From contig JADKGE010000007.1 of the NCBI GenBank assembly GCA_016717115.1, positions 248,001-312,000 of the forward strand: a stretch of DNA of 64,000 bases, in the 5' to 3' direction. The DNA is from Actinomycetota bacterium. Its GTDB lineage: Bacteria; Actinomycetota; Actinomycetes; S36-B12. A program made the position numbers and the translations under genes. A model generated the notes under the pieces. It was not told the DNA's origin, did no database searches, and saw only the letters and a list, made by a program, of their open reading frames with translations. Below, in pieces: positions 9,991-17,916 of the stretch (position 1 is its first letter; every line of letters begins with the position of its first letter).

Positions 9991-11070
9991 TCAGTTGCCG
10001 CGACGGGCTCGTCGTCGCGTGTACATGTCGTGGTCGGCCTGGTTGATCAGGTCGTTCACGTCGATCTGGTGCTGGCTGACCGATGCGGCGCCGATGCTGA
10101 CCCCGCCGGGCCATTCGGCTGGATCGATGCCGCTGCGGTGGATCTCCTCCAGCACCCGCTGGGTGAAGGTGTCGGGGCTGGGCGCCAGCCCGAGCCCAAG
10201 GACGATGAACTCGTCGCCTCCCCATCGCCCGACCAGGTCCGCCGAGCGCGCGACGGCCCGGACGGCCTCGGCGACGACGGTGATCACCTCGTCGCCGAAG
10301 AGGTGACCGTGGTCGTCGTTGGCGGCCTTGAGCCCGTCGACGTCGACGAACAGTGCGAAGACCGACTCTTTGTGGCGCAGGGCAGTTGCGGCCAGCTCCG
10401 GGATCCGGTCCTCGATGCCCCGCCGGTTCAGCAGCCCCGTGAGCTGGTCCTTGGTCGCGAGCTCCTTGACGAGGTCCGACAGGTCACCCAGCTCGTTGAT
10501 GCTCCGAAGCCGAATCCATAGCAGGGTCATGCCGATCGCTAATGCGGCGAGCGATGCGATGACCCAGTCGGTGGCGTCGACGGGCGGCCACTGCCTGGAC
10601 ACGATCACGCAGCCGGCGAACATGGGCACGGCCGCGATGATCGAGGGGAGCCAGCCCAGCGTCAACGGGCCGTACGCAACCATGATGAGCATGATGTAGA
10701 CGAAACTGGCCGCGTCCGGTTTGAGCCACACCTGGATCTGGCCCGCGACCACCATCACGACGGCGCAACCCGCCGCGATCCACGGCGGGGCGGCGGCCGG
10801 AAGGTCGGCACGACGGATCACTAGTGCGCTCCCGAGAAGGATGATGCCGACGATGCTGTTAAGGAGCACCGACACGGCGGCCATCTGCGGGCCGAACATC
10901 GCGTTGGTCACAGTGATGCTGACGAAACACGCACACGTGACGGCCATGGCGCGGGGGGTTTCGCGGCGGCCGACGGACAGGCGGAAAGCCCGCTGACTCG
11001 CCGTGCTTCCTACCACCAGACAACCCCCGACGGACTCAGTCGACTGAGTGACCGAAGCGCGGGCCTCCAT
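9991..11070 (-). CDS. Membrane diguanylate cyclase (GGDEF)
   Basis: 359 residues. The N-terminal half has five to six hydrophobic segments. After a linker, a GGDEF domain starts near DQLTGLLNRRGIEDRI and has the active-site loop GRWGGDEFIVLG. An RSAD sequence five residues before GGDEF fits the inhibitory I-site RxxD, so product feedback is likely. No EAL domain is present. It would make c-di-GMP from two GTP at the membrane. The start may be ATG 11070 or a GTG about 60 bp downstream, where a G-rich Shine-Dalgarno-like stretch lies just upstream; see the palindrome at 11034-11049. Confidence 0.88.
   Translation of the reverse strand: MEARASVTQSTESVGGCLVVGSTASQRAFRLSVGRRETPRAMAVTCACFVSITVTNAMFGPQMAAVSVLLNSIVGIILLGSALVIRRADLPAAAPPWIAAGCAVVMVVAGQIQVWLKPDAASFVYIMLIMVAYGPLTLGWLPSIIAAVPMFAGCVIVSRQWPPVDATDWVIASLAALAIGMTLLWIRLRSINELGDLSDLVKELATKDQLTGLLNRRGIEDRIPELAATALRHKESVFALFVDVDGLKAANDDHGHLFGDEVITVVAEAVRAVARSADLVGRWGGDEFIVLGLGLAPSPDTFTQRVLEEIHRSGIDPAEWPGGVSIGAASVSQHQIDVNDLINQADHDMYTRRRARRGN
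11034..11049. promoter_or_regulatory. 16-bp perfect palindrome at the start of the GGDEF gene
   Basis: ACTCAGTCGACTGAGT reads identically on both strands. It lies within the first codons of the longest GGDEF reading frame. If translation starts at the downstream GTG, it would be upstream of the gene and could be an operator. Function is inferred only from symmetry and position. Confidence 0.3.
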
Positions 11071-11265
11071 GTCAGGCTGACGAATGGGGGCTCGTAGTCC
11101 GTGTCGCCAACGCTAGTGTCCCGCGCCATGGGTGGTCGCGTCCATTCACAGCCGTCCGCAGAGGGCCGCAGACGTCCGTGGTGCCGTCGAGGCGCCGCTC
11201 ATCCCCTCGAGACTCGTGACAGGAGGGGCGCTCCGCGGTGGGGCGAAGGCGGGGGTCGGTCGCCC

Positions 11266-12865
11266 TCAGATGGGCGGCGGTTGGTGGTCGTAGGTGCGGC
11301 CGTGGGGTGAGGTCCAGGTGCAGGATCCGTCGGGTCTGCTGTCGGTGATGGTCCAGCCGGCGTGGGTCTTGAGCTGGTGGTGGCGGAGGCAGAGGGCGCC
11401 GAGGTTGGCGGGGCTGGTGTCGCCGCCGTCGTTCCATGCTTGGGCGTGGTCGATCTGGGATCGGGCGGCGGCGCGGCGGCAGCCGGGGAACCGGCAGACC
11501 CGGTCGCGGGCCACGACGTACTCCCGCAGTCGCTGCGGCACCTGGTAGACCCGGCGGCCGTAGTCCAGGAGGTGTCCGGTGACGGGGTCGGTGACCAGCC
11601 GCCGCATCGTGACCGCGACCGTGGGGTCAGCCAGCAGGTCGCGGACCACGTCGGCGCTGACCGGACCCGCACCCCGCAGCTCCACCTGACCGCCGGTGCC
11701 GCCGTCGGCGAGGGCGAGCAGGGTGGGCAGGTCGATGACCAGGTCGAGGTGGGCCCGGACCTGCGGGGCCGGGACCTCGCCGGATCCGCCGCGATCGCCA
11801 CCGTCGCTCTTGACACCACCGGCAGCCAGGGCGCGGAGGACCAGCGCGGCGAGGGCCTCGCCGCGGCGCTCACCGATCGTCGCGGTCTCGTGGCCGCGGG
11901 TGGGGCCGTCGGCGTGGGTGCCGTCGGTGAAGGGGCGGGCTGAATCGGTCGTCGTGGGCCAGGGCGTCCACGGCGGTCATCACCGCGTGGGCGGCCTCGG
12001 TGCTCATCCGGGCGATCAACGTCGAGATCCCGTCGAGCTCATCGACGACATACACGTCACGGGTGCACTTGGCTTCGCGGCGGCGACGGCGCTCCCCGGC
12101 CGCATCGATCGCCAGCACCGCCCGGCGTGCCGCGGCGCGGGTCATCGACACCGTGGCCCGGGCAGCGGTCGGCAGCACCCGGCGTTCGAGGTCCGCACAG
12201 GAAGACGTGAAGGCTGCCCGTTCGGTGTCGTCGCGCATCCAACGCCCCGGCAGCCGCCCCGCGGCCTCGACGATGGCGGCGACATGCCGGTCGGTGATCT
12301 CTCCCGCCGCGAGGGCCGCGGCGGTCGCGGCGAGGGGACCGGCCAGCAGGCGGGCGGTGTCGATGTGGTCCTGGGCGGTGGCGGCGGGCAGCCGCAGCGC
12401 GGCCCCGAGCTCCTCGCGGCGCACGTCGGCGATCCGGATCCTGCGCTCCTCGTCCGAACCCGGGACCAGGAGCGTGAACTCCTCGATCAGGGGCTCCGCC
12501 GCTGCGGCGGGGATGATCGCCTCCAGGCCGACCGCGGCCCACCACGCGGCGACCCGCTGATGGACCTGCAGGAACGTCACCGCGTCATCGTCCGACAACG
12601 CCGTGCGGTCGATACCGGCCAGCGCCGACATCACCCGCGCGTCGGGCCTCGAGTCGAGCAGGCGATCCAGCAGTTCCCGCACCGGCACGGGCCGCACGAT
12701 GCCCACGTCGACCGCGTCCCACGGCTCCACCCACGCCGGATCGACGCCGGCATCAGCCAGCGCGGCCCACCACGAGTCGCCCGCGCCATCCCACGACGAC
12801 ACCGCGATCGCGTCCCACGAGGCGTCCAGCACCTCGCTCCCGCGAACGACCTCGTCGATGACCAT
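11266..12865 (-). pseudogene. DUF222/HNH endonuclease (13E12 type), copy 1, frameshifted
   Basis: Homologue of the intact gene at 16425-17888 but on the opposite strand. The first part (DUF222 domain) runs from 12865 to about 11935 and shares long identical stretches with copy 2 (for example LQVHQRVAAWW and RIRIADVRREELGAALRLPA). The second part, ending at 11266, carries the HNH motif (CRFPGCRR ... DHAQAWNDGG ... LCLRHHQLKTHAGW). The frames are joined by a one-base shift at the G-run 11932-11935: removing one base restores the reading frame. The N-terminal 65 or so residues differ from copy 2. This is either a recent frameshift mutation or a sequence error. DUF222/HNH genes are repeated in many actinobacterial genomes and are thought to behave like mobile or homing elements. 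Confidence 0.85.
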
Positions 12866-12968
12866 GCCCCCACACTACGAGGACCCTCTGACATCCCATC
12901 CAGCGAAATCCACAGCAACCGCAAGGGTTGTGGACGACTCAGGCGAGGGGGATACGCGACGAGGCAGG

Positions 12969-13460
12969 TCAGATGCGGCCGGCGAACTTCATCGCGATGA
13001 TGCCCAGTAGGGCCGCGAGCACGATCACGCGCAGGATCCTGGAACCGCCGGTGATCGCTGGCCACGACAGTGCCGTGAGCCACGCCAGCAGCGCCCAGAT
13101 GATGAGCAGCAGGATGCCCCCGAGCCAGGCGAGCGATCCGGTCTGGAGCAGGCCGAGAAGCAGGATCACGGCCGGCAGTACCACGACGATCCAGCGCGGC
13201 ACCTTGCTCATGGCCTGGATGAACGGGTAGCTGATGGTCTCGAAGCGCTTGCGCAGGTCCGACGAGCCGCCGGACGCACCACTCGACGAGGTCCTGGACC
13301 CGGGGCGTGCCTGCTGAGAGCCTCGCGCGGATGGCGGGGGTGGCGGGCCGCTGGGTCCGCGAACGCCGGGAGTGGCCTTGGGCACCTTCTTCGGCTTGTC
13401 GGCGCCGGACTTGCCGCCGCCGCTCTTCCCGGTGCTGCTCCGGTCAGGGCTCTGTGCCAT
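12969..13460 (-). CDS. Small membrane protein, DUF6703-like
   Basis: 163 residues. The first 75 or so are rich in Ser, Gly, Lys and Pro and probably disordered. Two to three hydrophobic helices follow (WIVVVLPAVILLLGLLQTG, GGILLLIIWALLAWLTAL, RVIVLAALLGIIAM). The helical part resembles short actinobacterial proteins of the DUF6703 type, which also occur near glyS. Function unknown. Identification is from memory of the pattern, not a search. Confidence 0.6.
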   Translation of the reverse strand: MAQSPDRSSTGKSGGGKSGADKPKKVPKATPGVRGPSGPPPPPSARGSQQARPGSRTSSSGASGGSSDLRKRFETISYPFIQAMSKVPRWIVVVLPAVILLLGLLQTGSLAWLGGILLLIIWALLAWLTALSWPAITGGSRILRVIVLAALLGIIAMKFAGRI

Positions 13461-13507
13461 GTGGGCTCCGGTGGGTCGTTTCGTGGCGGCGGACTAGCGT
13501 TCGTCGG

Positions 13508-13942
13508 GTGTCCAACCCTAGCCCGTGGCCCGCGCTCGACGGCGATGCCGCCGCCCTCCTCGTCATCACGAGGCATCGAGCAGCCAGCGAGGGGCGCGAG
13601 TCCTTCCTGGAGAGCGCCCGCCGCGCCGTCGCCGTCCTCTCGGAGCAGGCGGGATTCCTCGACGCGTCGATCGCGGTGGCCACCGACGAGGCGGGGCTCT
13701 ACGTCATCGAGACTCACTGGATCGGCGTCGGCGCCTATCGGCGTGCGCTGTCGTCGTTCGACGTGAAGATGACGGCGATCCCGCTGCTGTCGACTGCGGT
13801 CGACGAGTCGTCGGCGTTCGAGATCGTCCATCGGCGGACCCCCGGCACCGAGACGAGCGCCCACAGCGGGCTGGCCGCCGACGCCGGCGAGGTGGGGCTC
13901 GGCAGCGCCTCCGGTCCGGACGTCAGGTCCGTTACGTCATGA
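13508..13942 (+). CDS. Antibiotic biosynthesis monooxygenase-like (ABM/dimeric alpha-beta barrel) protein
   Basis: 144 residues. The core (AALLVITRHRAASEGRESFL ... AGFLDASIAVATDE ... YVIETHWIGVGAYRRALSSFDVK) matches the single ferredoxin-like domain of ABM proteins, which dimerise and may act as small oxygenases or heme/quinone-binding proteins. The last 40 residues are low-complexity. GTG at 13508 is selected because the conserved core starts soon after. The 3' end overlaps the next ATG (ATGA). Confidence 0.65.
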   Translation: MSNPSPWPALDGDAAALLVITRHRAASEGRESFLESARRAVAVLSEQAGFLDASIAVATDEAGLYVIETHWIGVGAYRRALSSFDVKMTAIPLLSTAVDESSAFEIVHRRTPGTETSAHSGLAADAGEVGLGSASGPDVRSVTS

Positions 13943-14454
13943 GTGACTTCGCGAACCTCATCGATGGTGGACGTCGCCTCGGTCCGGCGCTGCGCGCTGC
14001 GTTGGCGGGCATGGGCGACACTGCCAGGAGCGCCCCGACCGTGCTGCTCCCGGTGCTGCCCAATGGCGTACCTGTGGCGATCGGTGTCGCGGAGTCGGGC
14101 GAGTGGCCGCTTCAGTCGCTCCCGGTCGTTCGATCCGATGACGGAGTCGAGGTGACCGCCCAGCCCGGTCTCGAGGGCCGCGTCGTGGTCGTCATCGACG
14201 ACGGCGTCGAGACCGGCACGGTCGCCCGTGCCGCCGCGTTGGCGCTGCGCCAGTCCGGTGTGGCCCGTCTCGTCCTCGCCGTGCCGGTCTGCCCTCGAGA
14301 GGCATGGGCCGACCTGCAGGACCACTACGACCTCGTCGTCGCCGTGTCGACGCCGCTGACACGACGCGACCTGACGTGGCACTACGACGACTTCGACACG
14401 ATCGACGAGGCCACGGCCCGTCGACTCCTGTGGGACCACAATTCGGGTGCCTGA
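13939..14454 (+). CDS. Phosphoribosyltransferase-fold protein
   Basis: 171 residues with the PRPP-binding signature VVVVIDDGVETGTVARAAA near residue 83, the hallmark of type I phosphoribosyltransferases. The N-terminal half contains PTVLLPVLPNGVPVAIGVAE, fitting the 'flexible hood' region. The acceptor base is not predictable; the family includes salvage enzymes and regulatory proteins. ATG overlaps the stop of the ABM-like gene, so the two are probably co-translated. Confidence 0.8.
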   Translation: MSDFANLIDGGRRLGPALRAALAGMGDTARSAPTVLLPVLPNGVPVAIGVAESGEWPLQSLPVVRSDDGVEVTAQPGLEGRVVVVIDDGVETGTVARAAALALRQSGVARLVLAVPVCPREAWADLQDHYDLVVAVSTPLTRRDLTWHYDDFDTIDEATARRLLWDHNSGA

Positions 14455-14464
14455 GCGCACCTCG

Positions 14465-14470
14465 TAGAAT
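14465..14470 (+). promoter_or_regulatory. Candidate -10 box for glyS
   Basis: TAGAAT lies 64 bp before the glyS ATG, downstream of the previous stop. No good -35 match is visible (the spaced hexamer is TTCGGG). A small 6-bp inverted repeat (GAGCGC/GCGCTC, 14501-14517) follows in the leader, and the ribosome site AAGGAG is at 14521-14526. Confidence 0.3.
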
Positions 14471-14533
14471 CGCGCTGTCCGCCGACAACCAGCCGGAGTG
14501 GAGCGCGCAGTGCGCTCGAGAAGGAGCGCACCA

Positions 14534-15916
14534 ATGGCCGCTGACCGCGTCGATGCCGTCGTCAACCTCTGCAAGCGTCGTGGATTCGTCTTCCCGTCGT
14601 CCGAGATCTACGGCGGAAGTCGATCCGCCTGGGACTACGGCCCCAATGGCGTCGAGCTCAAGGACAACGTCCGTCGCCAGTGGTGGCAGGCGGTGGTCCG
14701 CGGCCGTGACGACGTTGTCGGGCTCGACTCGTCGATCATTCTGGCCCCCCAGGTCTGGGAGGCGTCCGGCCATGTGGCCACGTTCACCGACCCGCTGACC
14801 GAGTGCAAGAAGTGCCACAAGCGGTGGCGTGCGGACCAGCTTCTCGAGGCATACGAGGAGAAGCACGGCCATGCGCCCGAGAACGGTCTGGCCGATGTCG
14901 TCTGCACGAACTGCGGCACCAAGGGCGACTTCACCGAGCCACGCGACTTCAACGGCATGCTCCGCACTGCGGTGGGGCCGGTCGAGGATGCCGGTGCCAT
15001 CCACTACCTGCGCCCCGAGACCGCCCAGGGCATCTTCGTCAACTACCTGAACGTCATGAACGCCTCGCGCAAGAAGCCGCCGTTCGGCATCGGCCAGATC
15101 GGCAAGAGCTTCCGCAACGAGATCACGCCCGGCAACTTCATCTTCCGCACCCGCGAGTTCGAGCAGATGGAGATGGAGTTCTTCGTCAAGCCCGGCACCG
15201 ACGAGCAGTGGCACGAGTACTGGCTCGAGCAGCGCTGGAACTGGTACGTCGACCTCGGGCTGAATCCCGAGAACATGCGCTTCTACGAGCACCCGAAGGA
15301 GAAGCTCTCCCACTACTCCAAGCGCACCGTCGACATCGAGTACCGCTTCGGCTTCGCCGGATCGGAGTGGGCGGAGCTCGAGGGCATCGCCAACCGCACG
15401 GACTTCGATCTGACGTCGCATGGCGAGAACTCGGGCACCGACCTGTCCTACTTCGACCAGGAGGCCAACGAGCGCTGGGTGCCTTACGTGATCGAGCCCG
15501 CAGCGGGCCTCACTCGGGCGGTGCTGGCGTTCCTCCTCGATGCGTACGACGAGGACCAAGCCCCCAATGCCAAGGGCGGCGTCGACACTCGCACGGTGCT
15601 GCGTCTGGATCCCCGCCTCGCGCCGGTCAAGGCCGCGGTGCTCCCGCTGTCCCGCAACGAGAACCTGTCGCCGAAGGCCAAGGACCTGGCGGCGGACCTG
15701 CGCAAGCGCTGGAACGTCGACTTCGACGACGCCGGCGCCATCGGTCGTCGCTACCGCCGACAGGACGAGATCGGCACTCCGTTCTGCATCACGGTCGACT
15801 TCGAGACGCTCGACGATCAGGCCGTGACGATCCGCGAGCGCGACTCCATGGCGCAGGAGCGCATTGGCCTGGACGCCGTCGTGGGGTGGCTCGGGGAGCG
15901 ACTGCCGGCCTGCTGA
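14534..15916 (+). CDS. glyS: Glycine--tRNA ligase (dimeric class II)
   Basis: Charges tRNA-Gly. 460 residues, the alpha2 type used by actinobacteria. Class II motifs are visible: the N-terminal GFVFPSSEIYGG, motif 2 region FRNEITPGNFIFRTREFEQMEME (in part), motif 3 region WVPYVIEPAAGLTRAVLAFL, and a C-terminal anticodon-binding domain (RRQDEIGTPFCITVDFETL). A CxxC pair (CKKC) and a second (CTNC) suggest a structural zinc. ATG 14534 has a good AAGGAG upstream; an upstream in-frame start is poorly placed. Convergent with the acetyltransferase. Confidence 0.96.
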   Translation: MAADRVDAVVNLCKRRGFVFPSSEIYGGSRSAWDYGPNGVELKDNVRRQWWQAVVRGRDDVVGLDSSIILAPQVWEASGHVATFTDPLTECKKCHKRWRADQLLEAYEEKHGHAPENGLADVVCTNCGTKGDFTEPRDFNGMLRTAVGPVEDAGAIHYLRPETAQGIFVNYLNVMNASRKKPPFGIGQIGKSFRNEITPGNFIFRTREFEQMEMEFFVKPGTDEQWHEYWLEQRWNWYVDLGLNPENMRFYEHPKEKLSHYSKRTVDIEYRFGFAGSEWAELEGIANRTDFDLTSHGENSGTDLSYFDQEANERWVPYVIEPAAGLTRAVLAFLLDAYDEDQAPNAKGGVDTRTVLRLDPRLAPVKAAVLPLSRNENLSPKAKDLAADLRKRWNVDFDDAGAIGRRYRRQDEIGTPFCITVDFETLDDQAVTIRERDSMAQERIGLDAVVGWLGERLPAC

Positions 15917-15920
15917 TGCG

Positions 15921-16334
15921 TCAGGGCCGCAGCCAGCGGGCCAGCACCTCGACCTCGACGCGGTCGTAACCGAGGGCGGTGTAGAACGCCGTTGCCTCGT
16001 CGTTGCCCGTGCGCACCATCAGTTCGACCTTCGGTGCGCCGCGCGTGTTGAGCCACTGCTCGGCCTCGGCCATCATCCGGCGACCCGCACCCACGCGCCG
16101 ATGATCGGCTGCCACCGCGAGGTAGTAGACCCACCCCCGGTGCCCGTCGAAGCCGACCATCGCGGTTGCGACGGGGCGCTCATCCACGATCCCGACGAGG
16201 ACGCACGAGGTGGGACCACTGCGTGCTCGCTCGAAGTCGAGGGCGGGATCGTTCCACGGACGCGTCAGGCCCGCCGACGTCCAGAGGGCGATGACGGCGT
16301 CGCAATCGGTGCTGGTCGCTTCGCGCACGTGCAT
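15921..16334 (-). CDS. ypeA: GNAT family N-acetyltransferase, YpeA type
   Basis: 137 residues. It closely follows the YpeA pattern: VREATSTDCDAVIALWTSAG, TRPWNDPALDFERA, GFDGHRGWVYYLAVAADHRR (acetyl-CoA binding loop RRVGAGRRM) and FYTALGYDRVEVEVLARWL. It transfers an acetyl group from acetyl-CoA to an unknown amine. Start ATG 16334. Convergent with glyS, 4 bp apart. Confidence 0.85.
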   Translation of the reverse strand: MHVREATSTDCDAVIALWTSAGLTRPWNDPALDFERARSGPTSCVLVGIVDERPVATAMVGFDGHRGWVYYLAVAADHRRVGAGRRMMAEAEQWLNTRGAPKVELMVRTGNDEATAFYTALGYDRVEVEVLARWLRP

Positions 16335-16365
16335 GTCCTGACGCTAGTGCACCAGTGTAAACAGG

Positions 16366-17888
16366 TTGCGGTTGCTGTGGATTTCGCCGGTCGGAATGTC
16401 AGAGGGTCCTCGTAGTGTGAGGTCATGGAATCGAGGGCCGGGGTCGCGGACGTGGCGCCGGATCGGGTGGTGGACGACCCGGTCCTGGTGGACTTCGTCG
16501 ATGGCCTGACCCCCGGTGAGCTGCTGGGGGTGCTGGCGGGGATGCGGCCCAGTGCGCTGGTGCTGGACGCGCTGATGACGATCGACCGGGCCGGCCTGTC
16601 GGATGTGGACGCGGTGGCGTTCCTGCAGGTCCACCAGCGGGTCGCCGCCTGGTGGGCGTCGGTGGGCCTGGAGGCGGTGATCCCGGCGGCCACGGCGGAG
16701 CCGCTGGTGGAGGAGTTCACGCTCCTGGTGCCGGGTTCGGAGGAGGAGCGCAGGATCCGGATCGCGGACGTGCGCCGGGAGGAGCTCGGGGCTGCGCTGC
16801 GGCTGCCCGCCGCTACGGCGCAGGACCGCATCGACACCGCCCGGCTGCTCGCCGGTCCCCTCGCCGCGACCGCCGCGGCCCTCGCGGCCGGGGAGGTCAC
16901 CGACCGGCACGTGGCCGTGATCGTGGAGGCTGCGGGTCGGCTGCCGGGCCGGGGAATGCGCGACGACACCGAACGAGCCGCGTTCACCACGGCCTGCGCG
17001 GATCTGGAGCGCCGGGTGCTGCCGACCGCCGCCCGGGTGACGGTGTCGATGACCCGCGCGACCGCACGCCGAGCGGTGCTGGCGATCGACGCGGCCGGGG
17101 AACGCCGACGCCGCCGCGAAGCCAGATGCACCCGCGACGTGTATGTCGTCGATGAGCTCGACGGCATCTCCACCCTCATCGCCCGCATGTCCACCGAGGC
17201 CGCCCACGCGGTGATGACCGCGGTGGAGGCGCTGGCCCACGACGACCGGTTCACCCCCGACCCCGCGGCGACGATGGGCGAGCACCGCGCCGAGGCCCTC
17301 GCCGCGCTGGTCCTGGGCGCCCGCGATGCCACTGGCGCCGGCATCGGATCCGGCGTGGTCCCGGCCCCGCAGGTCCGGGCCCACCTCGACCTGGTCATCG
17401 ACCTGCCCACCCTGCTCGCCCTCGCCGACGCCCTCGGCGGTGGGCAGTCCGGCGGTCCGGCCGGTCAGGTGGAACTGCGGGGTGCCGGGCCGGTCAGCGC
17501 CGACCTGGTCCGCGACCTGCTCACCGACCCCGAGGTGGCCGTGACGATGCGGCGGCTGGTCACCGACCCCGTCACCGGGCACCTCCTCGACTACGGCCGC
17601 CGGGTCTACCAGGTGCCGCAGCGGCTGCGGGAGTACGTCGTGGCCCGCGACCGGGTCTGCCGGTTCCCCGGCTGCCGCCGCGCCGCCGCCCGCTCCCAGA
17701 TCGACCACGCCGACCCGTGGAACGGCGGCGGCACCACGAGCCCCGCCAACCTCGGCGCCCTCTGCCTCCGCCACCACCAGATCAAGACCCACGCCGGCTG
17801 GAGGATCACCGACAGCCGACCCGACGGATCCTGCACCTGGACCTCACCCCACGGCCGCACCTACGAACACGAACCGCCGCCGTACTGA
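16366..17888. repeat. Right arm of a 1.5-kb inverted repeat (partner 11266-12925)
   Basis: The DUF222/HNH gene at 16425 and about 60 bp in front of it match the opposite-strand copy at 11266-12865. The shared upstream stretch includes GCGGTTGCTGTGGATTTCG and GTCAGAGGGTCCTCGTAGTG at 16370-16420, found in reverse complement at 12872-12925. Similarity therefore extends past the coding start, although the first 65 codons themselves diverge. The arms face each other across 3.5 kb that includes glyS. Confidence 0.85.
16425..17888 (+). CDS. DUF222/HNH endonuclease (13E12 type), copy 2
   Basis: 487 residues, intact. A DUF222 domain covers roughly residues 60-330, followed by a variable Gly-rich linker and a C-terminal HNH nuclease domain with zinc-type Cys residues (CRFPGCRRAAARSQIDHADP), then NLGALCLRHHQIKTHAGW. 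Members are common, often multicopy genes of actinobacteria (the mycobacterial 13E12 repeat family), and are presumed DNA endonucleases of selfish or homing character. The body is nearly identical to copy 1, while the N-terminus differs. ATG start at 16425. Confidence 0.9.
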   Translation: MESRAGVADVAPDRVVDDPVLVDFVDGLTPGELLGVLAGMRPSALVLDALMTIDRAGLSDVDAVAFLQVHQRVAAWWASVGLEAVIPAATAEPLVEEFTLLVPGSEEERRIRIADVRREELGAALRLPAATAQDRIDTARLLAGPLAATAAALAAGEVTDRHVAVIVEAAGRLPGRGMRDDTERAAFTTACADLERRVLPTAARVTVSMTRATARRAVLAIDAAGERRRRREARCTRDVYVVDELDGISTLIARMSTEAAHAVMTAVEALAHDDRFTPDPAATMGEHRAEALAALVLGARDATGAGIGSGVVPAPQVRAHLDLVIDLPTLLALADALGGGQSGGPAGQVELRGAGPVSADLVRDLLTDPEVAVTMRRLVTDPVTGHLLDYGRRVYQVPQRLREYVVARDRVCRFPGCRRAAARSQIDHADPWNGGGTTSPANLGALCLRHHQIKTHAGWRITDSRPDGSCTWTSPHGRTYEHEPPPY

Positions 17889-17916
17889 GCCGAAGGTCGT
17901 GAGGGAGCGCTCCGCG

